A stretch of DNA of 64,000 nucleotides from Streptomyces sp. TP-A0356 (GCF_001417775.1 NZ_BBZJ01000017.1:186001-250000), one strand, 5' to 3'; shown: positions 15,263 to 24,104, counted from the first letter of the stretch. Translations and numbers: made by a program. Notes: generated by a model from the letters alone, not told the origin.

Positions 15263-16075
15263 TCAGCGACGGCGTTTCCGCTGGGTCTGCGCGAATCGGT
15301 AGGACTGAGTCCCGGTCTCGACGATGTGCGCGTTGAAGGTGACCCGGTCAACGATCGCCGTGCAGAGCCGGGGGTCGGTGAAGGTCTGCTTCCACTCCGA
15401 GAACGGGGCGTTCGACGCGATGGCGATGGCCCGCCGCTCCTCCCGCTCGGTGAAGATCTGGAACAGAAGCTTGGCGCCAGCCTTGTCCAAGTCGAGGTAA
15501 CCGAACTCGTCCAGACATAGCAGGTCGACGCGGCCGTAGCGGGCGATGAGACGGGTCAGCTTCTTCTCGTCGGCGGCTTCCGCGAGCTCGTTGACCAGGT
15601 TGACGGTGGTCGTGTAGCGGACCTTGAGTCCGGCCTCGGCCATGGCCGTGCCGATGCCGATCAGCAGGTGGGAGTTGCCGGTTCCGGAGTCGCCGATCAG
15701 GCAGAGCGGCTGTCCGGCCTGGACCCAGGCAGGGTCGGAGAGGGTGCCGACGAGTTCGGGGGTGACGTTGGGGTTCTCGGCGAAGTCGAAGTCCTCCAGC
15801 CGCTTGGGCCGGGGGAAGTTGGCGTCCCTGACCAGCCGCTGCTTGCGCCGTTCCTCGCGTTCGGCGCACTCGGCTTCCAGCAGGTCGGCGAGGAAGTCCT
15901 TGTAGCTGGACCGCTGCCGCATGGCGTCGGCGGCCATCTCCTGGACCCTGCTGCGGATCGTGGGCAGGTGCAGGGCCCGGCAGGCTTCGTCGATGGCTGT
16001 ATCCACGGCCTCCTCCGGCCCCATGTCTCGGCGGGGCGAAGGGATCTGGGTGGCCGTGGTGTCGGTCGTGCTCAT
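15263..16075 (-). CDS. istB: IstB-type helper ATPase of an IS21-family element, P-loop lysine missing (270 aa)
   Basis: IstB is the AAA+ helper that, with IstA, selects the target for IS21-family transposition. ATG 16075 overlaps the istA stop by 4 bases, the usual arrangement. The protein has the family layout: helical N-domain (RSSYKDFLADLL), nucleotide-binding core, Walker B LLCLDEFGYL and the C-terminal arginine region. The Walker A motif, normally GxxGTGKSHL, reads GDSGTGNSHL here: the lysine that binds ATP phosphates is Asn (codon AAC for AAG). The frame is otherwise full length, so the copy probably makes an inactive ATPase. Confidence 0.9.
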   Translation of the reverse strand: MSTTDTTATQIPSPRRDMGPEEAVDTAIDEACRALHLPTIRSRVQEMAADAMRQRSSYKDFLADLLEAECAEREERRKQRLVRDANFPRPKRLEDFDFAENPNVTPELVGTLSDPAWVQAGQPLCLIGDSGTGNSHLLIGIGTAMAEAGLKVRYTTTVNLVNELAEAADEKKLTRLIARYGRVDLLCLDEFGYLDLDKAGAKLLFQIFTEREERRAIAIASNAPFSEWKQTFTDPRLCTAIVDRVTFNAHIVETGTQSYRFAQTQRKRRR

Positions 16076-17705
16076 GCGGTGCCTTTCGGTTGACGTGTCA
16101 GGAGCTGGTCGTAGTGGGCGACGGTCGGCAGCGGCCGGTTGTCCTCGGGCAGCTGGGCCCGGCGGGCCGTCAGAGACACCACGCCGCTGGGCTCGGCCCA
16201 GGGCGGCGGCTCGCACTCGTCGTCCAGGTCCTCAGGCGGTGGCGGGGCCAGTGCGGCGGCCCTGCGGGCCTCGACGGCCACCACGTCGGCGGTGACCGCG
16301 CCCGCCCGGATCGCGGCGGCCATGCCCTGCTCGATCGCGGTCGCGGGCATCCGCCGGTGCAGCAGCAAGACCTCGATCAGGGCTCGTGTTCCGGCCGCGT
16401 CGCCGTGGGCGGCGCGGGCCGCGGCCCAGAAGGCTTCGTGGACCTCGGTGAACGATCCGTTCTGCCGGGCGGTGACCAGCGCGGTCGATCCGGCCATGGC
16501 GCCGGGCTTGACCAGCAGGATCTCCAGGTAGTGGTCGAGTTCGTCGCGGAAGTCACCCCGGCGGGTCAGCCTCGGGTGGCGGGCGACGACGTTGCGCCGT
16601 TCGAAGATGAGCAGTTCGTTGCCCCGCAGCAGCACCCGCACGTTCTGGCCGATGAAACGGGCCGGCACCGAGTAGTGGCACTGCCTCACCGTGATCCGGC
16701 TGCTGCGGTCGACCTTTGGCGTCAGGGTGACGCCGCACTCAAACTCCTCCAGTGGCAGCGGCGCCAGCTGGTCAGCCTCGGTGTAGAAGTTGAAGCCGAC
16801 GGTGGTTAGTTTGCCTGCAAGGATCCGTTCGTCCTCGGCCGCGTCGATCTCGGTGATCTTCGCGTTCAGCTCTTCCAGCGTGGCAACCTCGGGAACCGGG
16901 ACCAGGTGGGTGCGGCGGAAGCGGCCGCCCTCGTGCTCGACGCCGCCCTTTTCGTGGGCGCCGTCCTCGCCGGGGATGCAGTAGAAGGCGTCGAAGCCGT
17001 AGTGGGCCCGGAAAGACACCCACCGCTCGGACTCGATGCGGCTGCGGCCGGTGCAAATGCGGTTCACCGCGGGCTTGAGGTTGTCGTATCGGATGTGCCT
17101 GGTCGGCACTCCGCCCAGGACGTTGAACGCCTCGACGTGCCCTTCCATGAAGGACTCCTGGGCCTGCGAGGCGTAGACGCGGTGGACGGCCTTGCCGGAG
17201 TACGACAGCCGCAGCGTGAACAGGTGGCACTTGACGACCTCGCCCGCCAGACGGACCCAGACATCGGCGAAGTCGACCTCGGCTTCCTCACCGGGCAGGT
17301 GAACCTGCGGGACCATGCCCGTCAGATGCCGGCGTCCCTCCAGCACCTCGGCCTCGATTTGCGGGCGCCTGCCAGCACGTAGTCGCAGACCGTGGAGTAG
17401 GACACCAGGTCGAAGTCGTACTCCTGGGCGAGACGCTGATGGATCCGACGGGCGGTGTGCTTCTGCTTTCGCGGCGCGGTCGCGTCCTCCCGCAACATCT
17501 CGTCGATCCACGGCTTGGCCGGGTCCAGGACCGTCGCCCGGGGAGCCGGTTTCTTCCGCGGCGGCGGAACAGCAGACAAAAGGGCCTGCCTCACCGTCCG
17601 GCGATGCACTCCGTACTTCTCCGCAAGAGCCCGCTGCGACAGTTCCGGATCAAGACGCTTGTCCCTCCGGATCGCAGCGAACAGCTCTGTCCGCGACAAA
17701 CCCAT
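16072..17705 (-). pseudogene. istA: IstA-type transposase of an IS21-family element, frameshifted
   Basis: The N-terminal frame starts at ATG 17705 and has the expected HTH (LSQRALAEKYGVHRRTVRQAL) and the helix QRLAQEYDFDLVSY. It leaves the IstA reading near 17360 and stops at about 17322. The rest continues in another frame from about 17365 down to 16072. It covers the DDE integrase core (EEAEVDFADVWV, TRHIRYDNLKPAV, GGVEHEGGRFRRTHL) and the C-terminal Mu-type domain. A one-base change between 17356 and 17372 explains the break. No slippery heptamer is visible there, so programmed frameshifting is unlikely. The transposase is very probably dead. Confidence 0.88.
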
Positions 17706-17707
17706 CC

Positions 17708-17762
17708 CGGCCTCCCGACATGACCGTGATCAAGCAACACGGCCTCCGACATGACCGTGATC
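17708..17762. repeat. Subterminal direct repeats of the IS21-type element
   Basis: Two near-identical copies of a ~23-base unit ending GACATGACCGTGATC lie at 17708-17731 and 17740-17762, 32 bases apart. Multiple terminal repeats of this kind are the transposase-binding sites at IS21-family ends. Confidence 0.7.
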
Positions 17763-17912
17763 GACGCACAAACCCTGCCGTCGTCGGGCGGACGGAGCAG
17801 CGCATTCACTCCAAAGAGGGCACGTCGTCGGATCCCGATGTCCGGCCGCGACCGCTCAAGCCGGAACGAGTCACAGCCGTTCGGGCAGCGCCCGTCTCAG
17901 CCCTGCCGCCTC

Positions 17913-19016
17913 TCATTTGAGAGCGTGTACTGCGGCCAGAATGGCTTGAGGCTGGTTGAGCAGATCAGTGCTGTCTGCCCACTGGTCCACGCTTCCCACG
18001 AGCGCCAACGTCCGAAGGTCCCGGTCCGTGATCGTCTCCGCAAGCGCCTGCGCGAAACGCTCAGCGCGCAGAACCTGGAACGGGCGCGAGTGGTAGAGCC
18101 GCCGCTTCGGGTCCACGGGTGTGTGGAGCCCCGATGCGTTCTGAAGAGCCGCGACACTCTCATAGGCATCGCACAGATGTGCCTCCCGGGTTCGGTAGTC
18201 CGTCGCGGCCAGCGCGCCACGAAGAGCCGGCTTGAGCGACTTCGCCGCAGGGAGCTGGCCGAAGGCACTGCCAAGCCACTTGCTGTAGGGGGCGTAGCGG
18301 CGCTCCAGCAACAGGCAGAGGCGCATCAGATCACGCACCTGGCGAGCGGCCACGACGGCCGAACCGATGTCGTCGCCGACTTCCGCGCAGCGGCCCACGA
18401 ACGCTTCTTCCTGTGAGATGCGCTGCCACTGGCAAGCCAGTAGATACCGCCATACCTGGTCCGGGTACCACGTCAGCCGCCGTCGGACGTTGGTGAGAGT
18501 GCCAAGCCCGTCATGGAACACCGCTCCACCGGTGGTCTCAGCAAGCCGCTGCTGCGGCATCGCCAGCCATTCACGCGTGGTCAGCTCTGCACCGGCCGAA
18601 CGCACTCCGAGCTGTTCGGTCAGCCATCCGTCCACATCATGCACGTCTACGCGATGGTTTACCGGGCCGTCAGTCAACTGCATACGCCCGACCGGATCCA
18701 GCGGATCGTCGCTTTCCTGGAAGTGGGTGGGCCAGCCCCGAATTTCCTTCGGCAGCCTCTCGGTCAGGGTGCGGCGGACTGCAGCACCGTGCTGAGTCTG
18801 GTCCTCGGCTGTCAGGAAGATCTCCAGCCGCGGGCCCCACTCGTGATCGGCCGACCGCGGTGTGTCGAAGCCCAGCACCTCAGAGCCGCTACCGATCCGG
18901 GCAGCCGCGTAGCGCAGCCCGGGAAACGCATCCCGAAGGATCGGTTCTACCGCCTCCTCGTACAAGACCTCAGACAACTCGATGCCAGGCATGAACTGGG
19001 CTCCGGAGATCGTCAT
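17913..19016 (-). CDS. DUF4037 domain protein, nucleotidyltransferase-like (367 aa)
   Basis: The N-terminal 110 residues match the nucleotidyltransferase-fold start of DUF4037: YAAARIGSGSEVLGFD, then DHEWGPRLEIFLT. The acidic pair and GSGSE glycine-rich turn are where NTases bind nucleotide and metal. The remaining residues are helical (SKWLGSAFGQL, AHLCDAYESVAALQNA), as in the DUF4037 C-domain. DUF4037 enzymes are uncharacterised. It is cargo inserted between the IS element and the old replication module. ATG 19016 is the natural start, with the promoter presumably in 19017-19100. Confidence 0.8.
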   Translation of the reverse strand: MTISGAQFMPGIELSEVLYEEAVEPILRDAFPGLRYAAARIGSGSEVLGFDTPRSADHEWGPRLEIFLTAEDQTQHGAAVRRTLTERLPKEIRGWPTHFQESDDPLDPVGRMQLTDGPVNHRVDVHDVDGWLTEQLGVRSAGAELTTREWLAMPQQRLAETTGGAVFHDGLGTLTNVRRRLTWYPDQVWRYLLACQWQRISQEEAFVGRCAEVGDDIGSAVVAARQVRDLMRLCLLLERRYAPYSKWLGSAFGQLPAAKSLKPALRGALAATDYRTREAHLCDAYESVAALQNASGLHTPVDPKRRLYHSRPFQVLRAERFAQALAETITDRDLRTLALVGSVDQWADSTDLLNQPQAILAAVHALK

Positions 19017-19086
19017 ATCCCAACTGTGCTGGACCTACTCACCCCGAGGCCACCGGTTATCTCCCTTGACAGCCCCGCCCGCCTCA

Positions 19087-19173
19087 CCCGTGGAGCCAGA
19101 TCAACTTCGTACACGGCGGAGCCACTTTCCATCCGTGTAGTGGAGCCCAGAGAAGTGCTTACAAACATGCGCA
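19087..19173 (-). repeat. Iteron-like repeat region B (inverted relative to region A)
   Basis: Read on the minus strand from 19173 it starts TGCGCA, then TGTAAGCACTT, then TCTGGGCTCCACT, as in region A. It also has extra units GTGGCTCCGCC and TCTGGCTCCAC. The TAA of the truncated ATPase gene lies in the shared TGTAAGCACTT. Region A also has TGCGCA and TGTAA at the same offset. Possibly a replication-linked or regulatory repeat next to the old replication gene. Confidence 0.5.
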
Positions 19174-20226
19174 GGGAGTCTTGGGGCGGGAATCAGAGAG
19201 AAGGTGCATTTCAGCGTCCCTAGCGTCCCTAGCGTCCACGCCGGACGGTTTACGCAGGCCGGAGACGGTGTGAGGGGTGGACGCTGCGAACAGTCCAGCG
19301 TCCATCTCAGCGTCCATAGCGTCCACGCCTTCCCGGGGGGTGGACGCTGCGGCACCTTCGCTAGCGTCCACCCCATCGCCGCAGCTCGGAGCCTGTTTGA
19401 GGCCGCTCTGGGACGCTGTGGACGCTGTTTCGCACCTTCTCTCTTCTGTCGCCATCAGGCGGTACATCCGCTGACGCTTGGGTGCCGGACCGCGCTCGGA
19501 GTCGTCCACCTCGACACCGATCGTGCGCAGCACCGGGGCCAGACGCTTGAGCTGCCCGCCAGCTCGGGTGGCGTCCTTGGGCCACTTCTTCGGCAGCTTG
19601 TCCGGGGCATCCACCTTGTCGAGGATCTGCTGAGCCGTGAGCTTCAGCCCTGTCGGTCCGGCCTCGTCGACGAGCTTGACGACGGCCTGCGCGAACGGTT
19701 CGCCATCGAGGACGTCTGCCACTGCATCCCGTGCGCTGGCCTTGTACGACTCCAACGTCTTCCAGCTCTGCACGCGGTCGACAGCGGCGAGGACACGGGC
19801 GAAGTCGGCCATGCGCGGGCGCTCCGTCAGCTGCACGTCTGGCAGAACCTTGAGTACCTGGGACAGCAGATCGAAGAGGCTGGCCAGGATTCCGGCGTGG
19901 GCGTCGGCATACGCCTCGTCGAGTTCGGCCTCTTCACGCCGATCGCGGTCCGGGATCGTGCTCAACTCGATCGTGAGCAGTCGCTCGGCGAGGTCACCGG
20001 CGAGGGCTCCGGCGTCGATGGTGGTCATCGCCAACACGCGCCGGAACTCGAGGACGACGACGTCATCGTCGGTGTACAAGGCGCGGTCGACGATCCCGTC
20101 TCCGGTGACGGCACGGCAGAGCGCGTCGGACAGCCAGTCGGAGATGATCGAGACGTTGTCGATGCATAGGGCCCAGGAGTTAAACGCCTGCGTTGCCCAG
20201 GACTTGATGTCTCTAGGCGCGGTGCG
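19159..20226 (-). pseudogene. C-terminal part of an element replication-type ATPase / primase-helicase
   Basis: From about RDIKSWATQAFNSWALC the frame encodes ~350 residues typical of the C-terminal half of the 'ATP-binding protein' found beside primase-polymerase genes in Streptomyces integrative elements. Blocks include IDNVSIISDWLSDALCRAV, DRALYTDDDVVVLEF (sensor region), RVLAMTTIDAGAL and LAGDLAERLLTIEL. The N-terminal half with Walker A and B is missing. Upstream sequence switches at about 20215-20226 to the serine recombinase reading frame, so a deletion fused the two genes. The open frame continues upstream to an ATG at 20256 only by running through recombinase DNA in the wrong frame. 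Its tail (VDA/SGVDARDARDAE) has tandem Asp-Ala repeats. Confidence 0.75.
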
Positions 20227-20731
20227 CTTCGGCGCCCCCTTCCTCGGCCCGCTCAAGCGCGGCGCGAGTGACCCGCTCCGACTTCACCTCGGACTCCGCG
20301 GTGTCGGACTCCCCCAGGTTCGCCAGCTGCGACCGGTCCGAGGCCTTGGCCATGTTGAAGTAGCCGCCGGACTCGAAGCCGACGAACGCCTTCACAGCCC
20401 GCAGGTCTTCGATGGCCTGCGCCCGCTCGACGCGCTGCCGCCACAGCCGGGAAGGGTGGTAGGCGCCCACAAAGACCCGCACGCCCGGCTGTTGAGCCGC
20501 GGCGAGCGCGGCAGCCATCATCTTGTCGTACTCCGGGCGTTCCTCCCCGGAGTGAGCGGAGCGGTCGTTCTCGATCCACTCGCCGGCGACCTCGCCCCCG
20601 ATGTCCTCGAGGGCCCACCGGCGCAGGTCTTTGATCTGCCGCCCGACGCCGCGTCGTTGGTCGAGGGGGTCTTCGCTGATGCGGGCGTACAGGAAGACGA
20701 GGATGCGGAGTGCGGTGACGACTGCGGCCAT
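20213..20731 (-). pseudogene. Serine recombinase, N-terminal catalytic domain only (172 aa)
   Basis: ATG 20731 begins the resolvase-type catalytic domain of a large serine integrase: FLYARISEDP carries the nucleophilic serine, and DLRRWALED, ENDRSAHSGEERPEY and the VGAYHPSRLWRQ arginine region follow. Large serine integrases have 450-600 residues with zinc-ribbon and coiled-coil DNA-binding domains. Here the frame stops after 172 residues, where it meets the truncated ATPase gene. The original enzyme would have integrated the element at the adjacent MBL-fold gene. Without its DNA-binding domains it should be inactive. Confidence 0.85.
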
Positions 20732-20775
20732 GCCCCAGTATTACCCACCCAGGACCCCTAGGATTCCCGGGCGGA
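20732..20775. other. Probable attachment site (attR) within an MBL-fold gene
   Basis: The recombinase start codon lies 30 bases from the point (20761) where the reading frame of the host hydrolase becomes recognisable (PGGVGNTH). Serine integrase att sites are ~40-50 bp and normally lie directly beside the integrase gene. A palindrome-like CCTAGG is at 20757-20762. The crossover dinucleotide cannot be fixed without the other end. Confidence 0.6.
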
Positions 20776-20949
20776 GTCGGCAACACCCACAAGAACCCGA
20801 AGGCATTCGCCAGCCTGATCCACGATGTCGAGACGAAGATCTTCGACGTACTTCCGGACGAGACCTGGGTCTATCCCGGGCACGGCAACGACACCACGCT
20901 GGGCGCCGAGCGTCCCCACCTGCCGGAGTGGCACGCGCGGGGGTGGTGA
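20761..20949 (+). pseudogene. 3' end of an MBL-fold metallo-hydrolase gene, interrupted by the element
   Basis: The frame ending at TGA 20947-20949 encodes FPGGVGNTHKNPKAF, later DETWVYPGHGNDTT and AERPHLPEWHARGW. This is the C-terminal third of glyoxalase-II-like MBL-fold hydrolases; the His in YPGHG is a conserved metal ligand. There is no start and no N-terminal metal-binding HxHxDH part in view. The 5' portion is expected beyond the left end of the element, outside the window. Confidence 0.85.
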
Positions 20950-21435
20950 GCGCCCGGCCTGTTCCGGCCGGCCCGGCGGTGAGCGCTGGGCGCGTATTCC
21001 GGGCAGGGGCATGAGCGCGAGCGCCGGACACGGACTTCGGCCGTGCGGTGTGCGGGTGCGCGGTGTGCGGGCGGCCGTGCGGTGTGCGGGAGTGCGCACC
21101 CCGTGCGGGCCACTCGGCCCGCGCCCCACAAGTCATCCGCCTGCGCCAGGGCGTGAGAACCGGGCGCACACGCCCCGTGTGAACCGTTCGCACGCTCTCG
21201 CGTCCCGTGCGCGCTCCCGGTGCATGTGGTTGCGCAGTCAACTGGAGGCAGCCCCGCGCGGGGTGACGGCTCCCGCGCGGTACGGGCCGCCGGTCCCTCC
21301 ACCCCCGCCCTCGACCGGCGGCCCCGGCATGCGCACCGCCGGAGCGTTCACAGGAATGCAACACCGGTTCCCACCATGCGGACAGTTGCCCACGTGACCT
21401 CGACAAAGAGGATGTCGCACTGTCACTCTCCCGCC
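20950..21435. other. Intergenic region upstream of the amino acid ABC operon
   Basis: No gene is seen. Between 21040 and 21100 there are imperfect repeats of GTGCGGTGTGCGGG. The last ~60 bases (21370-21435) are less GC-rich and should hold the promoter of the ABC transporter operon. The reading frame that continues upstream from the transporter has shadow composition. Confidence 0.5.
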
Positions 21436-22320
21436 ATGCAACTCGCCCAACGCGCCCTGCGCCGCGCCGCGTCCGGCGCCACCGTCGCCCTGCTCGCCCT
21501 CGCCGTGGGGTGCGCCCCTCAGCCGGAGGGGAACGCCTCCGCCAAGGCCTCCGCAGCGAGCGCCGGGAGCTGCGCGAAGGGCAAGCTGGCCACGAAGACG
21601 TCGGGCAAGCTGACGATCGCCACGGACGAACCCGCGTACGAGCCCTGGTTCAAGGACGACAAGCCGTCCAACGGCAAGGGCTTCGAGTCGTCGGTCGCCT
21701 ACGCCGTGGCGCAGCAGCTCGGCTATGACAAGAGCGCCGTCGTCTGGCAGACCGTCCCCTTCAACAAGGCCTTCGCGCCCGGTGAGAAGACCTTCGACTT
21801 CGACATCAACCAGGTGTCGATCAGCACCGAGCGCAGGAAGGCCGTGGACTTCTCGTCCGGCTACTACGACGTCCGCCAGGCCGTCATCGCCCTCAAGGGG
21901 TCCAAGGCCGCGAAGGCGAAGACCATCGCGGACCTGAAGGACATCAAGCTGGGCGCGCAGGTCGGCACCACCAGCCTCGACTACATCGACAACGTGGTGA
22001 AGCCGAAGCGGCAGCCCGCCGCCTACGCCAAGAACGACCAGGCCAAGTCCGCCCTGAAGAACGGTCAGGTCGACGCCATCGTCACCGACCTGCCGACCGC
22101 CTTCTACATCACCGCGGCCGAGGTGACCGACGCCAGGATCGTCGGCCAGTTCGAGAACCAGGGCGGCTCCCCCGAGCAGTTCGGGCTCGTGCTCGACAAG
22201 GGCAGCGCGCTCACCTCGTGCGTGACCTCCGCCGTGGACGCCCTGCGCAAGGACGGCACGCTGTCGAAGCTGGAGAAGCAGTGGCTCTCCGACGCCGTCG
22301 ACGCTCCGGTGCTCAAGTGA
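21436..22320 (+). CDS. Polar amino acid ABC transporter substrate-binding lipoprotein (294 aa)
   Basis: It captures an amino acid outside the cell and delivers it to the permease encoded next. ATG 21436 gives a standard lipoprotein signal (RRAASGATVALLALAVGC, Cys near residue 26), so it was preferred over the in-frame ATG at 21412. The mature protein has the SBP_bac_3 pattern: LTIATDEPAYEPWF, GFESSVAYAVAQQLG, FDFDINQVSIS, and LGAQVGTTSLDYID in the hinge region. Its stop overlaps the permease start (GTGA). Substrate specificity cannot be read; the fold suits Glu/Gln/polar amino acids. Confidence 0.92.
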   Translation: MQLAQRALRRAASGATVALLALAVGCAPQPEGNASAKASAASAGSCAKGKLATKTSGKLTIATDEPAYEPWFKDDKPSNGKGFESSVAYAVAQQLGYDKSAVVWQTVPFNKAFAPGEKTFDFDINQVSISTERRKAVDFSSGYYDVRQAVIALKGSKAAKAKTIADLKDIKLGAQVGTTSLDYIDNVVKPKRQPAAYAKNDQAKSALKNGQVDAIVTDLPTAFYITAAEVTDARIVGQFENQGGSPEQFGLVLDKGSALTSCVTSAVDALRKDGTLSKLEKQWLSDAVDAPVLK

Positions 22321-23255
22321 CGGTGCCCAGGCAGGAGTCGGGGGAGGACTCCGGCGAGGGCGATACGACGGCCGTGGCCGACCCGGGAGACATGCCACGC
22401 GGGGGTGACGCGTACGTTCCCTCGCAGCGGCGGATCGAGCGGGAGCGCCACAAGCGTGCCCGCGCCCGTCGTGCCACCGCCGTCGCGGCGCTCTCGACCC
22501 TCCTCACCGGCGCCGTCCTCTATCTGGTCGTCGTCAACGCGCCCGGCTGGCCCCGCACCAAGGAGACGTTCTTCAACGCGCAGTACGCGCGCGAGGCGCT
22601 TCCGAAGGTCCTCGAGGGGCTGTGGCTCAACGTCCGTCTGCTGCTGGTGTGCGGGGTCGCGGTACTGGTCCTCGGCATGCTGATCGCCATCGCCCGCACC
22701 TTGCGCGGCCCGGTGTTCTTCCCGCTGCGCGTGCTGGCCGCCGCGTACACGGACTTCTTCCGTGGACTTCCGCTGATCATCAACCTGATGATCGTGGTCC
22801 TGGGTGTTCCCGCGCTGCGGCTGCAGGGCGTGACCGTCGACCCGGTACTGCTCGGCGGGACGGCGCTCACGCTGACGTACTCGGCATACGTCGCCGAGGT
22901 CTTCCGCGCCGGCATCGAGTCCGTCCATCCCTCGCAGCGCGCCGCGGCCCGCTCGCTGGGTCTCACCAACCGGCAGGCGCTGCGTCACGTGGTGCTCCCC
23001 CAGGCGGTCCGCCGTCAGGTGCCGCCGCTCCTCAACGACCTCGTGTCCCTGCAGAAGGACACGGGGCTCGTCTCGATCGGCGGCGCGGTGGACGCCGTAC
23101 GGGCCGCCGACATCATCGTGGGGCGCAGCCTCAACTACACACCGTACATCGTCGCGGGGCTGATCTTCGTGGCACTGACCATTCCGATGACCCGCTTCAC
23201 GGACTGGGCGACCGCCCGGATGGACCGGCAGCGGGCGCAGGGAGGAAACCTGTGA
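22317..23255 (+). CDS. Amino acid ABC transporter permease (312 aa)
   Basis: GTG 22317 overlaps the binding-protein stop by 4 bases. An unusually long soluble N-terminus (~55 residues, acidic then basic) precedes the first membrane helix. The HisM/GlnP-type core has about five helices and the EAA loop that contacts the ATPase (HPSQRAAARSLGLTNRQAL, about residues 200-220). Only one permease gene is present, so it probably acts as a homodimer. It overlaps the ATPase gene by 4 bases. Confidence 0.92.
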   Translation: MTVPRQESGEDSGEGDTTAVADPGDMPRGGDAYVPSQRRIERERHKRARARRATAVAALSTLLTGAVLYLVVVNAPGWPRTKETFFNAQYAREALPKVLEGLWLNVRLLLVCGVAVLVLGMLIAIARTLRGPVFFPLRVLAAAYTDFFRGLPLIINLMIVVLGVPALRLQGVTVDPVLLGGTALTLTYSAYVAEVFRAGIESVHPSQRAAARSLGLTNRQALRHVVLPQAVRRQVPPLLNDLVSLQKDTGLVSIGGAVDAVRAADIIVGRSLNYTPYIVAGLIFVALTIPMTRFTDWATARMDRQRAQGGNL

Positions 23256-24049
23256 GCGACATCCTCCGGAAGCAGGACGCACCGGAAGAGCCACGGTCCG
23301 CCGACGCGCCCGTGCTGCGCATGGAGTCCGTCCGCAAGTCCTTCGGCGCCTCCGTCGTCCTGCGGGACGTCGACCTGGAGGTCGCCCCGCACACGGTGAC
23401 GGCGCTGATCGGCGCCTCGGGCTCCGGCAAGTCCACGCTGCTGCGCTGCGCGAACCTGCTGGAGGAGATCGACGACGGCGCGATCTGGCTGGACGGCGAG
23501 GAGATCACCGACCCGCGTGCCGACCCGGACGCCGTACGCCGCCGCATCGGCGTGGTGTTCCAGGCCTACAACCTGTTTCCGCACATGACCGTCCTGGACA
23601 ACATCACGCTCGCCCCGCGCCGGGTGCACGGCGTGGACCGCGCGACGGCCGAGCAGCAGGCACGCGAGCTGCTGGAGCGTCTCGGCCTCGGCGCCAAGGC
23701 GGCCGAGTACCCGGACCGGCTCAGCGGCGGCCAGCAGCAACGGGTCGCGATCGTGCGCGCGCTGGCCGTACGCCCCCGGCTGCTGCTCCTGGACGAGATC
23801 ACCGCCGCCCTCGATCCGGAACTCGTGGGCGAGGTCCTCACCGTCGTCCGGGATCTGAAGGAGGACGGCATGACGATGGTGCTGGCCACCCACGAGATGG
23901 GCTTCGCCCGCGAGGTCGCGGACCAGGTCTGCTTCCTGGACGGCGGAGTGGTGCTGGAACGCGGCACGGCCGAGCAGATCTTCGGCGACCCGCGGCAGGA
24001 GCGTACGCGGCGCTTCCTGAGCCGGATCGTGGAGGCGGGACGGCTCTGA
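23252..24049 (+). CDS. Amino acid ABC transporter ATP-binding protein (265 aa)
   Basis: This is the energising subunit of the importer encoded just upstream. It has Walker A GASGSGKST (about residues 53-61), Q-loop VVFQAYNLFPHMT, signature LSGGQQQR, Walker B LLLLDEITAALDPE and H-loop THEMGFARE. The 'DEITAAL' form (Ile-Thr in place of Pro-Thr/Ser) is a common variant in actinobacterial amino acid importers. GTG 23252 follows GGAGG and overlaps the permease stop. The three genes form one operon. Confidence 0.93.
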   Translation: MSDILRKQDAPEEPRSADAPVLRMESVRKSFGASVVLRDVDLEVAPHTVTALIGASGSGKSTLLRCANLLEEIDDGAIWLDGEEITDPRADPDAVRRRIGVVFQAYNLFPHMTVLDNITLAPRRVHGVDRATAEQQARELLERLGLGAKAAEYPDRLSGGQQQRVAIVRALAVRPRLLLLDEITAALDPELVGEVLTVVRDLKEDGMTMVLATHEMGFAREVADQVCFLDGGVVLERGTAEQIFGDPRQERTRRFLSRIVEAGRL

Positions 24050-24104
24050 GACAGGCGCGCTTCCGGCCGGGGAGCCTGCGTGGCAAGAGGCGCCTCCGGG
24101 CGGC

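Larger units (their letters stand above)
15150..17772. mobile_element. Decayed IS21-family insertion sequence
   Basis: istA and istB lie in the usual order with a 4-base overlap. The right end is well marked: reading inward on the minus strand from about 17770 it begins TGTGCGTCGATCACGG and carries two copies of a subterminal repeat. The left end, beyond istB, is not resolved; 15150 is only a guess. Both genes are defective, so this is a fossil copy. Target duplications could not be identified. Confidence 0.75.
1..20760. mobile_element. Right part of an integrated conjugative element (AICE-type), left end outside the window
   Basis: The block is defined by its gene content: a DUF2637 membrane protein, Spd-like small membrane proteins and an FtsK/TraB-type translocase, then cargo genes, a truncated replication-type ATPase and a truncated serine recombinase. 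The recombinase start (20731) lies just before the 3' end of an MBL-fold hydrolase gene that begins in mid-protein. That is the layout expected when a serine integrase inserts an element inside a host gene. The left end is not visible. No intact integrase, excisionase or replication initiator is present, so the copy looks immobile unless complemented. Recognition of the transfer module is firm; the exact right edge (between 20732 and about 20770) is inferred. Confidence 0.8.

Noticed and set aside
17356..17372. Programmed frameshifting in istA
   Set aside because: No slippery heptamer or downstream structure is apparent, and istB is also damaged, so decay is the simpler reading.
20732..20775. 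A tRNA gene as integration site
   Set aside because: AICEs with tyrosine integrases use tRNA genes, but here the recombinase is a serine type and the adjacent host sequence is a protein-coding MBL-fold gene.
21040..21100. CRISPR-like repeats (GTGCGGTGTGCGGG)
   Set aside because: Short, irregular, without unique spacers of constant length. No CRISPR array or cas gene was seen anywhere in the window.
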